64,000 nt of DNA, taken from Chryseobacterium sp. ISL-80. Lineage in GTDB: Bacteria > Bacillota > Bacilli > Bacillales > Cytobacillaceae. A program made the translations under genes and the position numbers. Numbering within the stretch: position 1 is the first letter of the stretch; every line of letters starts with the position of its first letter. The notes under the pieces are model-generated. The model did not search any database. It saw only the letters and a program-made list of their open reading frames with translations, and was not told where the DNA came from. Shown in pieces: positions 45,179-56,088 of this stretch. Where the stretch lies: contig JAGGQZ010000003.1 in assembly GCA_018613055.1 (NCBI GenBank), positions 406,915 to 470,914 on the forward strand, written 5' to 3'.

Positions 45179-46117
45179 TTAAGCCAAAACCGCCATAACA
45201 TTACGCACTGCTTCTGCTGATTTATCGAGTGCGGCTTTTTCATCTTCTTTCAGTTCGAGTTCAATTACTTTCTCGATTCCGCCGGCTCCAAGGATTGTCG
45301 GTACTCCCAGGTAGATTCCTTCATATCCATATTCGCCTTCAAGATAGGCAATCGCTGGAAGAACACGGCGCTGGTCTTTTAGGATTGCTTCACACATTTC
45401 TACCAGTGAAGCTGCAGGCGCATAGTAAGCGCTGCCATTTCCAAGAAGGTTGACAATCTCGCCTCCACCTTTGCGAGTGCGCTCTACAATCGCTTCCAGG
45501 CGTTCTTTTGGAATTAATGTCTCAAGTGGAATGCCTCCTGCATATGAATAACGCACAAGTGGGACCATGTCATCGCCGTGGCCTCCAAGGACAAAACCAG
45601 TCACATCTTTTACCGAAAGATTCAATTCCTGGGCTACGAATGTACGGAAACGAGCAGTGTCCAATACACCTGATTGTCCGATTACACGGTTCTTAGGGAA
45701 ACCTGATTCTTTGAAAATAGTATAAGTCATCGCATCAACCGGGTTAGTCAAAACGACGATAAAACTATTAGGAGAATGCTTGGCGATTTCCTGGGCTACA
45801 CTCTTCATGATTTTCTGGTTCGTCTGGACAAGATCATCACGGCTCATGCCAGGCTTGCGGGCAATACCTGCGGTGACAACAACGATGTCTGAGTCTTTCG
45901 TGTCCTCATAGCTGGATGTACCGGTAATGTTCGCATCAAATCCCTGGACAGGACTCGCTTCAAGCATATCAAGCGCTTTACCCTTTGTCGGGTTTTCCAT
46001 TTGCGGGATATCAACCAATACTACATCCCCAAGTTCCTTCTGTGCAAGCAAGAATGCTGTTGTTGCTCCTGTGAATCCTCCACCAATGACTGAAATCTTT
46101 TTGCGTTTCAATGACAT
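45179..46117 (-). CDS. mdh: Malate dehydrogenase
   Basis: NAD-dependent LDH-like malate dehydrogenase of 312 residues that oxidises malate to oxaloacetate in the TCA cycle. The nucleotide loop is [19 protein letters not shown] (one glycine variant of GxGxxG), catalytic residues lie in [20 protein letters not shown] and [18 protein letters not shown] (catalytic His). It follows icd by 91 bases in the citZ-icd-mdh block. Its 3' end runs directly into a MITE-like repeat before the terminator. Confidence 0.97.
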   Translation of the reverse strand: MSLKRKKISVIGGGFTGATTAFLLAQKELGDVVLVDIPQMENPTKGKALDMLEASPVQGFDANITGTSSYEDTKDSDIVVVTAGIARKPGMSRDDLVQTNQKIMKSVAQEIAKHSPNSFIVVLTNPVDAMTYTIFKESGFPKNRVIGQSGVLDTARFRTFVAQELNLSVKDVTGFVLGGHGDDMVPLVRYSYAGGIPLETLIPKERLEAIVERTRKGGGEIVNLLGNGSAYYAPAASLVEMCEAILKDQRRVLPAIAYLEGEYGYEGIYLGVPTILGAGGIEKVIELELKEDEKAALDKSAEAVRNVMAVLA

Positions 46118-46170
46118 AAGGCTTCCTCCTCAGAACAAATATATTTTTATAAAATATATGTTATTTATGT

Positions 46171-46199
46171 AAAGGCTATCCTATAAAAGGATAGCCTTC
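46171..46199. terminator. Hairpin between icd and mdh
   Basis: AAGGCTATCC / GGATAGCCTT, 10-bp stem with loop of about 7. There is no clear T run after it on the minus strand, so it may stabilise the icd 3' end or partly attenuate mdh rather than terminate fully. Confidence 0.55.
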
Positions 46200-46208
46200 C
46201 GTACATTT

Positions 46209-47477
46209 TTAGCCCATGTTCTTGATCAATACATCGCCGAACTCAGAAGTCTTCACTTCTGTAGCACCATCCATCAAACGAGCAAAGTCATATGTTACGA
46301 CCTTTGAAGCGATTGATTTTTCCATTGATTTAACGATCAGGTTCGCAGCTTCAGTCCAGCCAAGGTGTTCAAGCATCAGGACGCCTGAAAGGATGACGGA
46401 TGAAGGGTTAACCTTATCCAATCCAGCATATTTCGGAGCAGTTCCGTGAGTAGCTTCGAAAATAGCATGGCCTGTTTCATAGTTGATGTTTGCGCCAGGA
46501 GCGATACCGATACCGCCTACCTGTGCAGCAAGTGCATCAGAAATATAGTCGCCGTTCAGGTTCATTGTTGCAACAACATCGAACTCCTTCGGACGAGTAA
46601 GGATTTGCTGAAGGAAGATATCTGCAATCGCATCTTTAACGATGATCTTGCCAGCAGCCTCTGCATCTGACTGTGCTTTGTTTGCTGCATCTGTACCCTG
46701 ATCTTCTTTGATCTTGTCATACTGAGCCCAAGTGAATACCTTATCACCGAATTCTTTTTCAGCAAGTTCATAACCCCAGTTTTTGAACGCGCCTTCTGTG
46801 AATTTCATGATATTGCCTTTATGTACAAGCGTTACTGACTTACGGCCTTCTGTGATGGCGTAGTTGATCGCTGAACGTACAAGGCGCTCTGTTCCTTCTT
46901 TGGAAACAGGCTTGATGCCGATACCTGAAGTTTCAGGGAAGCGGATTTTATTTACACCCATTTCATTTTGCAGGAATGCAAGAAGCTTCTTGACTTCATC
47001 AGATCCACTTGCATACTCGATGCCAGCATAGATATCTTCTGTGTTTTCACGGAAAATGACCATATCAGTGTCCTGTGGACGCTTTACAGGTGATGGAACA
47101 CCTTCGAACCAGCGTACAGGGCGCAAACATACAAACAGGTCAAGCTCCTGGCGCAAAGCAACGTTCAGGGAACGAATACCGCCGCCGATTGGTGTTGTCA
47201 GTGGACCCTTGATTGCGATCAGGTATTCATTGATCAACTCTAATGTTTCGCTTGGAAGCCACTCGCCAGTTTGGTTGAATGCCTTTTCTCCAGCTAAAAC
47301 TTCTTTCCAGACAATCTTGCGCTCACCCTTGTATGCTTTTTCAACAGCTGCATCAAGAACGCGGACAGAAGCTGCCCAGATATCCGGACCTGTGCCGTCA
47401 CCTTCGATAAAAGGAACGACTGGGTTGTTTGGTACGTTTAAAACTCCATCTTTGACTGTGATTTTTTCACCTTGCAT
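46209..47477 (-). CDS. icd: Isocitrate dehydrogenase (NADP)
   Basis: Oxidatively decarboxylates isocitrate to 2-oxoglutarate with NADP. It has 422 residues and starts [20 protein letters not shown] at 47477, where GAGGGAGAG lies upstream; the frame open to 47504 covers that site. [20 protein letters not shown] contains the serine of the substrate pocket, NRA-type metal ligands lie in [20 protein letters not shown] and [14 protein letters not shown] marks the cofactor site. It lies between citZ and mdh. Confidence 0.97.
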   Translation of the reverse strand: MQGEKITVKDGVLNVPNNPVVPFIEGDGTGPDIWAASVRVLDAAVEKAYKGERKIVWKEVLAGEKAFNQTGEWLPSETLELINEYLIAIKGPLTTPIGGGIRSLNVALRQELDLFVCLRPVRWFEGVPSPVKRPQDTDMVIFRENTEDIYAGIEYASGSDEVKKLLAFLQNEMGVNKIRFPETSGIGIKPVSKEGTERLVRSAINYAITEGRKSVTLVHKGNIMKFTEGAFKNWGYELAEKEFGDKVFTWAQYDKIKEDQGTDAANKAQSDAEAAGKIIVKDAIADIFLQQILTRPKEFDVVATMNLNGDYISDALAAQVGGIGIAPGANINYETGHAIFEATHGTAPKYAGLDKVNPSSVILSGVLMLEHLGWTEAANLIVKSMEKSIASKVVTYDFARLMDGATEVKTSEFGDVLIKNMG

Positions 47478-47504
47478 TGTTTTCTCTCCCTCCAAAATCC
47501 TCAT

Positions 47505-47630
47505 TATTTCAGAATCAAAGGTTAGCAGGCTTATATGCCTCTAACCTTTTCTCAGGGAAGCCAGACAAGTATGACTGACTTCCCTCACTCTCCTATTACA
47601 GCAATTTTTCACTAAAAAGTAAAATATTGC
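47505..47630 (-). promoter_or_regulatory. Structured citZ-icd intergenic region
   Basis: Two hairpins sit in tandem: AAAGGTTAG / CTAACCTTT (about 47517-47553) and GGGAAG / CTTCCC with inner pairing (about 47556-47585). Neither is followed by a T run on the minus strand. They may be processing or stability elements of a citZ-icd transcript or part of the icd leader. Confidence 0.4.
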
Positions 47631-47647
47631 TCCTCTATTTCTAAAAA

Positions 47648-48763
47648 TTATCTCATTTCGATGGCAACATATTCCTGCTTGCCAGGTCCTGTATAATCAG
47701 CACGAGGGCGGATCAGACGGTTGTTGTCATACTGCTCAAGAATATGCGCAAGCCATCCGGATACACGGCTTACAGCAAAAATTGGCGTGAACAGATCATG
47801 GTCGATGCCAAGGCTGTGATAGACGGATGCAGAATAGAAGTCCACATTCGGCGGCAGATTCTTTTCGCCTGTCACGATTTCTTCGATCTTAGTGGACATA
47901 TCGTACCAGTGTGGTTCGCCAGTAAGCTCAGTCAGTCTCTTGGACATTTCTCTCAAGTGCTTCGCACGAGGGTCTCCCTGACGATAAACACGGTGTCCGA
48001 AGCCCATGATTTTTTCTTTGTTTGCAAGCTTTCCGCGGATTGCCGGCTCAACATTTTCGAGAGTGCCGATTTCAGTCAGCATCTTCATAACAGCTTCATT
48101 TGCTCCTCCGTGAAGAGGTCCTTTCAGCGCACCGATGGCAGCGGTAACACCTGAATATACATCAGAAAGTGTTGCAACGCATACACGTGCAGTGAAAGTT
48201 GATGCATTTAGCTCATGGTCAGCGTGCAGGACAAGCGCCTTGTTCATCGCTTCTACCGCAACTTCATCAGGCTCATCGCCAGTCAGCATGTAAAGGAAGT
48301 TTGCCGCGAAATTAAGGTCTTCTCTTGGTGCGATTGGCTCAAGACCTTTCCTGACTCTTGCGAATGCCGTAACGATTGCCGGCATTTTAGCCTGCAGACG
48401 GATCGCCTTTCGGTAATTCGCTTCTTTTTCCATTACATCGGCTTCATCATCATATAAGCCTAAAAGAGATACAGCCGAGCGAACGGCAGCCATCGGATGG
48501 ACTTTATCGATCGGGTACATCTTGAAATGCTCGAGCACTTCCTTAGGCAACGCTGCATTTTCTGCAAGCTGCTTCTTCAATTCGTCCAATTCTGCCGCTG
48601 TAGGAAGCTTGCGGTGCCATAATAGGTAAATCACTTCTTCGAAACTAGCATTTTCAGCTAGATCGTCAATGTCATAGCCAACATAAGTCAGCGTATCATC
48701 GATGATAGAACTGATAGAAGATGTTGTTGCCACTACCCCTTCAAGACCACGTGTTACTGTCAT
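47648..48763 (-). CDS. citZ: Citrate synthase
   Basis: Condenses oxaloacetate with acetyl-CoA to citrate. It has 371 residues, like B. subtilis CitZ. Key motifs are VLHADHELNASTFTARV, GALKGPLHGGANEAVMKML, KIMGFGHRVYRQGDPRAKHL and FAVSRVSGWLAHILEQ, containing the two catalytic histidines and an active-site aspartate region. I use the ATG at 48763 with GGAGAG 9 bases upstream; a TTG two codons before is too near that site. The promoter lies about 290 bases upstream with a cre-like site inside the leader. Confidence 0.97.
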   Translation of the reverse strand: MTVTRGLEGVVATTSSISSIIDDTLTYVGYDIDDLAENASFEEVIYLLWHRKLPTAAELDELKKQLAENAALPKEVLEHFKMYPIDKVHPMAAVRSAVSLLGLYDDEADVMEKEANYRKAIRLQAKMPAIVTAFARVRKGLEPIAPREDLNFAANFLYMLTGDEPDEVAVEAMNKALVLHADHELNASTFTARVCVATLSDVYSGVTAAIGALKGPLHGGANEAVMKMLTEIGTLENVEPAIRGKLANKEKIMGFGHRVYRQGDPRAKHLREMSKRLTELTGEPHWYDMSTKIEEIVTGEKNLPPNVDFYSASVYHSLGIDHDLFTPIFAVSRVSGWLAHILEQYDNNRLIRPRADYTGPGKQEYVAIEMR

Positions 48764-48969
48764 ACTCAATCTCTCCTTTGTAGTTTAATTTCCCCATATC
48801 CCATAATTTGTCTGTATGTGAATTGCTGTTCAGGACAGCGATCAGAAAAAAAGAAATTTCTGACACTTTATACGAAAAGCCGAACCATACGCCGGCGACA
48901 GACCGATTCAGACCGGATTTGCCATACACAAGATGGTATCGAGCGCTTGCTCAGGCAGCCGGCAAAAAA

Positions 48970-48983
48970 AGAAAATGCTTACA
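48970..48983 (-). promoter_or_regulatory. cre-like CcpA site in the citZ leader
   Basis: TGTAAGCATTTTCT on the minus strand matches the cre pattern TGWAARCGYTWNCW at all but one position (A for G in the central CG). It overlaps the palindrome CATTTTATAAAATG (48982-48995) and lies about 85 bases downstream of the predicted start, where CcpA could act as a roadblock. Confidence 0.55.
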
Positions 48984-49061
48984 TTTTATAAAATGAAAAA
49001 AACCGTGGATTCCCGCTTCTCTCCCTAGCCTATAGAGGGAATGGAAGCAGTTACAAGTCCT

Positions 49062-49090
49062 ATTATAAACAATTATCTGACATTTGTGAA
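49062..49090 (-). promoter_or_regulatory. Sigma-A promoter of citZ
   Basis: TTCACA (49085-49090), 17 bases, TATAAT (49062-49067) on the minus strand. It would give a leader of about 290 bases holding the cre-like site and a CTCTCCCT/AGAGGGA hairpin. Confidence 0.7.
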
Positions 49091-49134
49091 TGAAAACAAC
49101 TTAATTCAGCAGAAAATATTATTTTAAAAAAAGG

Positions 49135-49593
49135 CTATTTAATAAAATCAAAGATTTTCATTGCTGCATAGGCAATACCTGCCCCGATCAGCGGACCGAC
49201 AGCTACACCTTTAAAAATTGAGACCGCTAGGATCGTTCCCAGGACGAGTGCAGTTGTGATATGAGGATCTTCAGCCAGCAATGTAACGCCGCCTTTTGCA
49301 AGTAGAGCAACTGCCATTCCGGAAATGAGGGCAATCCATGCATATGGCGATTTAAATGCACCAGATAAATCCTTGAAGCCAATATCACCGCTGGCAATCG
49401 GAGCCAGGACGGCAATCGTAATGACCGTCACACCCCAGTTAATGCCCTTTCCCTGGAGAAGCGAGAATGTCTTTGCTTCAAACCCCGCAATCTTCATTAC
49501 AACAAGGACCAATACCGCGATGATTAATGATTGGTTCTTGGCCACAAAGGCAATCACCAGCAAAGTTAGTAAAAATAGCATAGGCTCTAGCAT
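49135..49593 (-). CDS. ytwI: DUF441 family membrane protein (YtwI-like)
   Basis: Very hydrophobic protein of 152 residues with about four membrane segments (5-40, 52-75, 82-102, 112-150). The glycine-rich GKGINWGVTVITIAVLAPIA and ILAVSIFKGVAVGPLIGAGI segments are typical of DUF441. The family is uncharacterised. B. subtilis ytwI has the same position between citZ and ytvI. A weak AAGGA lies upstream of the ATG. Confidence 0.88.
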   Translation of the reverse strand: MLEPMLFLLTLLVIAFVAKNQSLIIAVLVLVVMKIAGFEAKTFSLLQGKGINWGVTVITIAVLAPIASGDIGFKDLSGAFKSPYAWIALISGMAVALLAKGGVTLLAEDPHITTALVLGTILAVSIFKGVAVGPLIGAGIAYAAMKIFDFIK

Positions 49594-49801
49594 AAATTGT
49601 CATCCTTCCACGGTTAAAACTATTGTAACATAATTAAAAATATTACACCAAACAAGTAATGCCCCTCGTTTTCCATCTATTAATATACGCTGCAGGTAAT
49701 TGTCCGTATTCACTATTAATTTCTTCAGTCCCTGTCAGGTTTTTAAAGGGATTTTCAGAAGGAAGTCGAATCTTTTTTATGGACAGACGTATATTGTAGA
49801 A

Positions 49802-49833
49802 AAGCTTTCAGGACTGGCAGCTTTCAGGACTGA
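49802..49833 (+). repeat. Short direct repeat upstream of ytvI
   Basis: AGCTTTCAGGACTG occurs twice, 18 bases apart, about 55-80 bases before the ytvI start. It may be replication slippage or a regulatory pair; the rest of the 290-base gap shows nothing clear. Confidence 0.5.
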
Positions 49834-49884
49834 CAACAGGTAATAGCACCCACATGATTGCCCATTCCAAAAGGAGGAACCTGC

Positions 49885-51012
49885 TTGAATCTCGTATATC
49901 TTAATCGAACACTGCGCTTTCTTCTGGTCATCAGCGTGATTGTCGCAGGAGTATTTGCATTATTTTTTGTCTCAAAGGTCACCTATCCATTCATCATTGG
50001 ATTCCTGATTGCATTTATGATGAACCCGCTCGTCAACTTTTTTCAAGAACGGGTGAAAATGCCGAGAGCCCTAGCAGTAATCATCGCCCTTGTCCTGATC
50101 ATGTCCTTGTTTGCCGGACTGATTACTTTGCTTATTGTCGAAATCGCATCAGGAGCCGAATATCTGGCGATGGTTGTTCCCGAACACCTTGTTACACTGA
50201 TTGATTACATAGAGCACTTATTCGCTGCACAGCTCATTCCTCTTTATAACCAGCTGGCTGGAATGTTCCAGAACCTTGACGCGGATCAGCAGGATACGAT
50301 CATGAATAATATCCAGAATGTCGGCGCCAACATCGGGACCACTGCAGGGAATTTCATCAAGAACTTTTTCGAAAAAATCCCGAATATCCTTTCATGGTTC
50401 CCAAATGCAGCTACTGTTCTCATTTTCTCTCTGCTGGGAACTTTCTTCATCAGCAAAGACTGGTACAGATTATCTGCATTGAGTAACCGGCTGCTGCCGA
50501 ACCGGGCAAGGACAAGCAGCAGAACCGTTTTCATCGATTTAAAAAAGGCGTTATTCGGATTCGTGAAGGCTCAGGCTACCCTGATATCGATCACAACGGT
50601 CATCATCCTGATCGGCCTGCTGATCCTTCGTATCGATTACGCGATCACGATTGCCCTTGTCACAGGGATTGTCGATATTATTCCCTATCTTGGCACGGGT
50701 GCAGTCTTTGTTCCATGGATCATCTATGAAGCAATCGCCGGTGATATGGCTACCGCCCTCGGTTTAGGTGTTTTATATATTGTCGTCCTCGTGCAGAGGC
50801 AGGTGATGGAGCCGAAAATTCTGTCCTCCAGTATTGGCCTGGATCCGCTCGCCACTTTGATTGCTCTATTTGTCGGCTTCAAGACCATCGGCTTCCTTGG
50901 TCTGATCGTCGGTCCAGTCGTCCTGGTTGTTTTCAATACCCTGCAGCGGGCGAATGTATTCCAGGATATATGGACATTCATCAAAGGAAAAGATGAAGTG
51001 ATTATTAAATGA
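49885..51012 (+). CDS. ytvI: Sporulation integral membrane protein YtvI (AI-2E transporter superfamily)
   Basis: Polytopic membrane protein of 375 residues. Hydrophobic segments cluster at 10-45, 58-85, 160-180 and four between 220 and 360, as in the AI-2E/PerM superfamily; IAFMMNPLVNFFQERVKMPR and the C-terminal GLDPLATLIALFVGFKTIGFLGLIVGPV are family motifs. The start is TTG at 49885 with AAGGAGG 7 bases upstream; an earlier frame start contains that site. In B. subtilis it is a sporulation-associated gene in the same place. The transported substrate, if any, is unknown. Confidence 0.9.
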   Translation: MNLVYLNRTLRFLLVISVIVAGVFALFFVSKVTYPFIIGFLIAFMMNPLVNFFQERVKMPRALAVIIALVLIMSLFAGLITLLIVEIASGAEYLAMVVPEHLVTLIDYIEHLFAAQLIPLYNQLAGMFQNLDADQQDTIMNNIQNVGANIGTTAGNFIKNFFEKIPNILSWFPNAATVLIFSLLGTFFISKDWYRLSALSNRLLPNRARTSSRTVFIDLKKALFGFVKAQATLISITTVIILIGLLILRIDYAITIALVTGIVDIIPYLGTGAVFVPWIIYEAIAGDMATALGLGVLYIVVLVQRQVMEPKILSSSIGLDPLATLIALFVGFKTIGFLGLIVGPVVLVVFNTLQRANVFQDIWTFIKGKDEVIIK

Positions 51013-51092
51013 TAATATTAATGCCGGACCTGTCACCAAAAAGACCTTTTTAGGATTACCTGATCCTGTCCCTGCATCTATAACAAAAAAAC

Positions 51093-51122
51093 AAAACGCC
51101 AACCTTTAAGTGTTGGCGTTTT
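51093..51122. terminator. Bidirectional terminator between ytvI and fxsA
   Basis: AAAACGCCAAC / GTTGGCGTTTT with flanking A and T runs, between convergent stop codons. Confidence 0.9.
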
Positions 51123-51126
51123 TATG

Positions 51127-51513
51127 TTAGCGGATTACCTTAATGGTTCCTCTATCAATCCAGTTGCGGAATAGTTTCAGCATCAATGCTTTGAAGAACT
51201 TCCTGGTTGGCGGCGCCAGGAGCAAACACCCCAGGGCATCGGTGATGAATCCAGGTGTCAGAAGCAGGGTTCCTCCAATTAGGATGCTTACTCCATCCAA
51301 GATTACATCTCCTGGCATCATGCCTTTTCTTAATTGGTCCTGTGTTCTTCTTATGGTTTCCAATCCCTGCTGCTTCGCCAGGTAAGCCCCGAGGAACCCG
51401 GTCAGGATAATGAGGGCTATTGTCGGCCAAATGCCGATTGTCTGTCCGGAAAGAAGCAGGACCCCAATCTCAGCAGTCGGAACAATAACTAAAATCAAAA
51501 AAATGTATTTCAT
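51127..51513 (-). CDS. fxsA: FxsA family membrane protein
   Basis: Membrane protein of 128 residues with three helices (about 2-20, 28-46, 75-95). FxsA of E. coli relieves phage exclusion when overproduced; its normal role is not known. The motif ILTGFLGAYLAKQQGLETIRR and TPGFITDALGCLLLAPPTR are the FxsA signature. I use the ATG at 51513 with GAGGTG upstream; the longer open frame to 51870 consists of repeat array sequence and is not coding. B. subtilis ytzA is the counterpart at this site. Confidence 0.9.
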   Translation of the reverse strand: MKYIFLILVIVPTAEIGVLLLSGQTIGIWPTIALIILTGFLGAYLAKQQGLETIRRTQDQLRKGMMPGDVILDGVSILIGGTLLLTPGFITDALGCLLLAPPTRKFFKALMLKLFRNWIDRGTIKVIR

Positions 51514-51655
51514 TTTACACCTCAATGTGTTGGGATAGCGTGTCCTTCTATTATACGTGGCGAACAGGCGATAATACAATAATATGATTGCCCAGACCTC
51601 TAAAGACATGAAAGCTTGGTGAACACTAGTATTAGATTTCATGGAAGATATAATG

Positions 51656-51925
51656 CGGGTGACTTCGGACATTTTCTGCAGGTTCAGCCTCTGTTTTGTC
51701 CGAACATGGGGCGACTTCGGACATTTGCTGCAAGAGCAGTCTCTGTTTTGTCTGAACATGGGGTGACTTCGGACATTTTCTCCAAGTTCTGCTGCTTTTT
51801 TGTCCGAACATGAGGTGCCTACGGACATTTCCTGAAGAATCAACCGCTGTTTTGTCCGAACATAGAACATCTACGGACATTCCCTGCAGGTTCAGCCTCT
51901 GTTTTGTCCTAACGCGGGGCGACTT
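51656..51925 (+). repeat. 52-bp tandem hairpin array, five units
   Basis: CGGACA starts at 51666, 51718, 51770, 51822 and 51874, each exactly 52 bases apart. A unit reads GACTTCGGACATTTTCTGCA, variable bases, CTCTGTTTTGTCCGAACATG, with inverted CGGACA and TGTCCG arms. A truncated sixth copy follows to about 51930. It fills the gap between fxsA and pyk and shares arms, loop pattern and period with the array at 22148-22612. Confidence 0.9.
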
Positions 51926-51942
51926 TGTCTGAAAATATAAAT

Positions 51943-51975
51943 AAAAGCGTGAAATCTGTATGATTTCACGCTTTT
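51943..51975. terminator. Terminator of pfkA-pyk
   Basis: AAAAGCGTGAAATC / GATTTCACGCTTTT, 14-bp stem, loop of 5, just past the pyk stop codon. Confidence 0.92.
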
Positions 51976-51991
51976 CACTGGATTATTCAAC

Positions 51992-53752
51992 TTATAATAC
52001 GCTTGCGTGTCCTTTGTAAATGACACCTCTTGCAGAGTCAACGGTGATTTCCTGGCCATCCTTGAACAGGTTCATCGCATTTTCCACGCCTACGATGACT
52101 GGGATTCCAAGGTTCAGTCCGACAACAGCTGCATGGCTTGTCAAACCGCCCTCTTCCGTGATCAATGCGCTGCACTTTTCAAGGGCAGGTACCATTTCGC
52201 GGTCTGAGCCAATGGTTACAAGGATGTTGCCTTGTTTTACCTTGCTGATCGCTTCTTGTGCATCTTTTGCCACGACTACTCGTCCGTATGCAGATTTGCG
52301 GCCAATACCTTGTGCTTTTGCCAGGATATCGCCAACCACATGGATTTTCATCAAGTTGGTTGTGCCTGCTTCTCCTACTGGAACACCAGCAGTGATGACT
52401 ACTAGGTCACCATGGGAAACATATTCGCTATTGACACTTTCCTCCACAGCACTTGCAAGCATTTCATCCGTCGTTTCTGCCTTTTCCCCAAGCTGTGGAT
52501 ATACTCCCCATACGAGGGCAAGACGGCGGACCACATGGTCATTAGAAGTAACAGCAATGATTGGTGCCTTTGGACGGTACTTCGAAATCATGCGTGCTGT
52601 ATGTCCGCTTTCAGTTGGTGTGATGATGGCATTGACTTCTAAATTAAGCGCCGTATGCGCAACCGATTGTCCAATAGCATCAGTGATATTGTGTTCTGTC
52701 TCTTTACTGCGGAATGACAGCAATTCTTTATGATTAAGTGCTTCTTCTGCGCGAGAAGCGATATTGTGCATAGTCTGAACAGCTTCTACCGGGTATTGCC
52801 CAGCTGCTGTTTCACCAGATAGCATGATGGCGTCAGTTCCATCGAAAATCGCATTCGCAACGTCACTAGCCTCTGCGCGGGTCGGGCGCGGGTTACGCTG
52901 CATGGAATCGAGCATCTGTGTAGCAGTAATGACTGGCTTTCCTAGTGTATTGCACTTTTTGATCAGGTCCTTTTGAACGAGTGGTACCTCTTCTGCTGGA
53001 ATTTCCACTCCAAGGTCTCCACGGGCAACCATCAATCCATCAGAAACTTCGAGGATTTCGTTGATGTTGTCAACGCCTTCCTGGTTTTCAATCTTAGGAA
53101 TGATCTGGATATGTGATCCGTTGTTTTCTTCCAATAGCTGGCGGATTTCCAATACATCAGTCGCGCGGCGCACAAATGATGCTGCAATGAAGTCCACTCC
53201 TTGTTCGATTCCGAATAGGATATCTTTTGCATCCTTCTCCGTAATTCCTGGAAGATTCACAGAAACACCCGGCACGTTTACACCTTTTTTATTTTTAAGT
53301 GTACCCGTGTTCAGGACTTTCGTCTTGATTTCATTATTTTCCTTGTCGATGCTGATTACTTCAAGACCGATTAAGCCGTCATCAAGGAGGATTTTCGCAC
53401 CTGGATGGACATCATCAATCAACTGGTCATAAGTAACAGAGAACTTATCAACTGTACCAAGAACCTCTTTCATTGATACGATGCATTCTTGACCTGTAGT
53501 CAGCTCGATCGCACCATTCTCCATATCGTTTGTGCGGATCTCAGGGCCTTTAGTATCAAGCAGGATACCTACCTTCTTCCCTGTTTTCTCCGCAGCTTCT
53601 CTGATATTCTTGATACGCGCTGCATGTTCTTCATGATTTCCGTGCGAGAAATTCAAGCGGGATACATTCATTCCTGCTTCAATCAGCTGAGTTAATTTTT
53701 CTACACTTTCACTTGCGGGACCAATCGTACAAACAATTTTTGTTTTGCGCAT
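51992..53752 (-). CDS. pyk: Pyruvate kinase with C-terminal PEP-utiliser domain
   Basis: Converts phosphoenolpyruvate and ADP to pyruvate and ATP. It has 586 residues; the extra C-terminal domain found in Bacillus and Geobacillus enzymes (about 475-586) contains [20 protein letters not shown], a phosphohistidine-domain motif with His but in a regulatory context. The catalytic barrel has [47 protein letters not shown] and [23 protein letters not shown] at 53752 ([14 protein letters not shown]) follows AGGAGG; three extra codons upstream are unlikely. It lies 33 bases after pfkA. Confidence 0.97.
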   Translation of the reverse strand: MRKTKIVCTIGPASESVEKLTQLIEAGMNVSRLNFSHGNHEEHAARIKNIREAAEKTGKKVGILLDTKGPEIRTNDMENGAIELTTGQECIVSMKEVLGTVDKFSVTYDQLIDDVHPGAKILLDDGLIGLEVISIDKENNEIKTKVLNTGTLKNKKGVNVPGVSVNLPGITEKDAKDILFGIEQGVDFIAASFVRRATDVLEIRQLLEENNGSHIQIIPKIENQEGVDNINEILEVSDGLMVARGDLGVEIPAEEVPLVQKDLIKKCNTLGKPVITATQMLDSMQRNPRPTRAEASDVANAIFDGTDAIMLSGETAAGQYPVEAVQTMHNIASRAEEALNHKELLSFRSKETEHNITDAIGQSVAHTALNLEVNAIITPTESGHTARMISKYRPKAPIIAVTSNDHVVRRLALVWGVYPQLGEKAETTDEMLASAVEESVNSEYVSHGDLVVITAGVPVGEAGTTNLMKIHVVGDILAKAQGIGRKSAYGRVVVAKDAQEAISKVKQGNILVTIGSDREMVPALEKCSALITEEGGLTSHAAVVGLNLGIPVIVGVENAMNLFKDGQEITVDSARGVIYKGHASVL

Positions 53753-53785
53753 AGATTGCAACCTCCTGGTTTACTGTAAAAGAAA

Positions 53786-54772
<987 letters not shown>

Positions 54773-55023
54773 CTATGTACTTTGCTGCTCTTTCGAATGG
54801 TTCCTTCAATATTGCAACTGTAAAATTCATGGAAGTCTACTTTTTACTCTTGAATATAAAAGCAACGAATCCGGAAAAACATACATAAAACTAATTACTG
54901 TGTATTCTGTTAGCTTCTCTTATTATGAACAGAATACCCGGGAATATTTCTAAAATAACATGTAGGGTGCGGTATCTCAACTGAATCCTCAATATTGACA
55001 ATAAGTTGGAATTATCACGTAAT

Positions 55024-55037
55024 TGCAAGCGCTTTAA
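55024..55037 (+). promoter_or_regulatory. cre-like CcpA site upstream of pfkA
   Basis: TGCAAGCGCTTTAA matches the relaxed cre pattern TGNAANCGNWNNCW at all but one position and has the perfect core AAGCGCTT. It lies 280 bases before pfkA and just past the accA terminator. The remainder of this 365-base gap has no other clear element. Confidence 0.5.
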
Positions 55038-55081
55038 TAGGATGCTGCTGGGAAAAAGACAAGCCCCAGCAAGTTTCTCTG

Positions 55082-55112
55082 AAAAAAATAAAACGTGCTG
55101 TCAGCACGTTTT
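55082..55112 (-). terminator. accA terminator
   Basis: AAAACGTGCTG / CAGCACGTTTT, 11-bp stem, overlapping the accA stop, followed by TATTTTTTT on the minus strand. Confidence 0.9.
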
Positions 55113-56088
55113 ATTTTACCCCGATAAATTCTGTTGGAAACGAAAACTCGCCAATTCGTTTATATTTCTCATAGCGCTGGCTCAGCAATGTCTCTTCATC
55201 CAAAACCAGCAGCTCTGACATCGAGTCTTTTAAAATTTTATCCATATACTTTGCCTGCTGCTTCAAATCTTTATGTGCTCCGCCTTTTACCTCTGGGATG
55301 ATTTCGTCAATGATCCCCAGTCCTTTGAGGTCAGGAGCAGTGATTTTCATCGTTTCAGCAGCTTTCTTCGCTAACGAAGAATCCTTCCAAAGAATCGCTG
55401 CCGCGCCTTCTGGTGAGATAACGGAATATGTGGAGTTTTCCAGCATGTGAATATAATTGCCTACACCCAGTGCAAGAGCTCCGCCACTTCCGCCTTCCCC
55501 GATGACCACACAAATGACCGGGACCTTCAAGCCGGCCATCTCGAACAGATTGCGGGCGATCGCTTCGCTCTGTCCCCGTTCTTCGGCAGCTTTTCCTGGA
55601 TAAGCTCCCTTCGTATCAATGAAGCAAATGATCGGCCGCCTGAATTTTTCAGCCTGCTTCATCAAACGCAAAGCTTTACGATAGCCCTCCGGATGCGGCA
55701 TGCCAAAGTTCCTGCGGATATTTTCCTTTGTATCTTTTCCGCGCTGATGGCCAATGACGGTTACCGGATAGCCATGGAACTTGGCAATACCGCCAACAAT
55801 CGCTTCATCGTCCCCAAAGGTCCTGTCACCGTGACATTCAAAGAAGTCTGTGAAAAGCAAAGAGATATATTCAAGTGTTGTCGGACGATTTGGATGACGG
55901 GCAATCTGCACCCGGTCCCACGGCTTCATGTTCTCATAAATTTCTGATTCAAGCTTTTGCAGTCTCGCTTCTAACTTATCTATTTCAGATGTGAGATCCA
56001 CATCCGTATTTTTGGTAAATTCCTTGAGCTCACTGATTTTTTTTCTTAATTCCAATACCGGTTTCTCGAATTCTAGTTCTCCTGCCAT
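55111..56088 (-). CDS. accA: Acetyl-CoA carboxylase carboxyltransferase, alpha subunit
   Basis: With AccD forms the carboxyltransferase that moves CO2 from biotin-carboxyl carrier to acetyl-CoA, making malonyl-CoA for fatty-acid synthesis. The 325 residues include an N-terminal coiled coil ([20 protein letters not shown] onward) and the crotonase-like core with [40 protein letters not shown] and [16 protein letters not shown]. Its ATG lies inside the end of accD (16-base overlap), with AGGAGGGA 7 bases upstream, so the two are translationally coupled. Confidence 0.97.
   Translation of the reverse strand: MAGELEFEKPVLELRKKISELKEFTKNTDVDLTSEIDKLEARLQKLESEIYENMKPWDRVQIARHPNRPTTLEYISLLFTDFFECHGDRTFGDDEAIVGGIAKFHGYPVTVIGHQRGKDTKENIRRNFGMPHPEGYRKALRLMKQAEKFRRPIICFIDTKGAYPGKAAEERGQSEAIARNLFEMAGLKVPVICVVIGEGGSGGALALGVGNYIHMLENSTYSVISPEGAAAILWKDSSLAKKAAETMKITAPDLKGLGIIDEIIPEVKGGAHKDLKQQAKYMDKILKDSMSELLVLDEETLLSQRYEKYKRIGEFSFPTEFIGVK

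Noticed and set aside
51514..51870. N-terminal extension of fxsA and short frames through the 52-bp array
   Set aside because: The frame is made of repeat units; fxsA has a clear start at 51513 with its own ribosome binding site.
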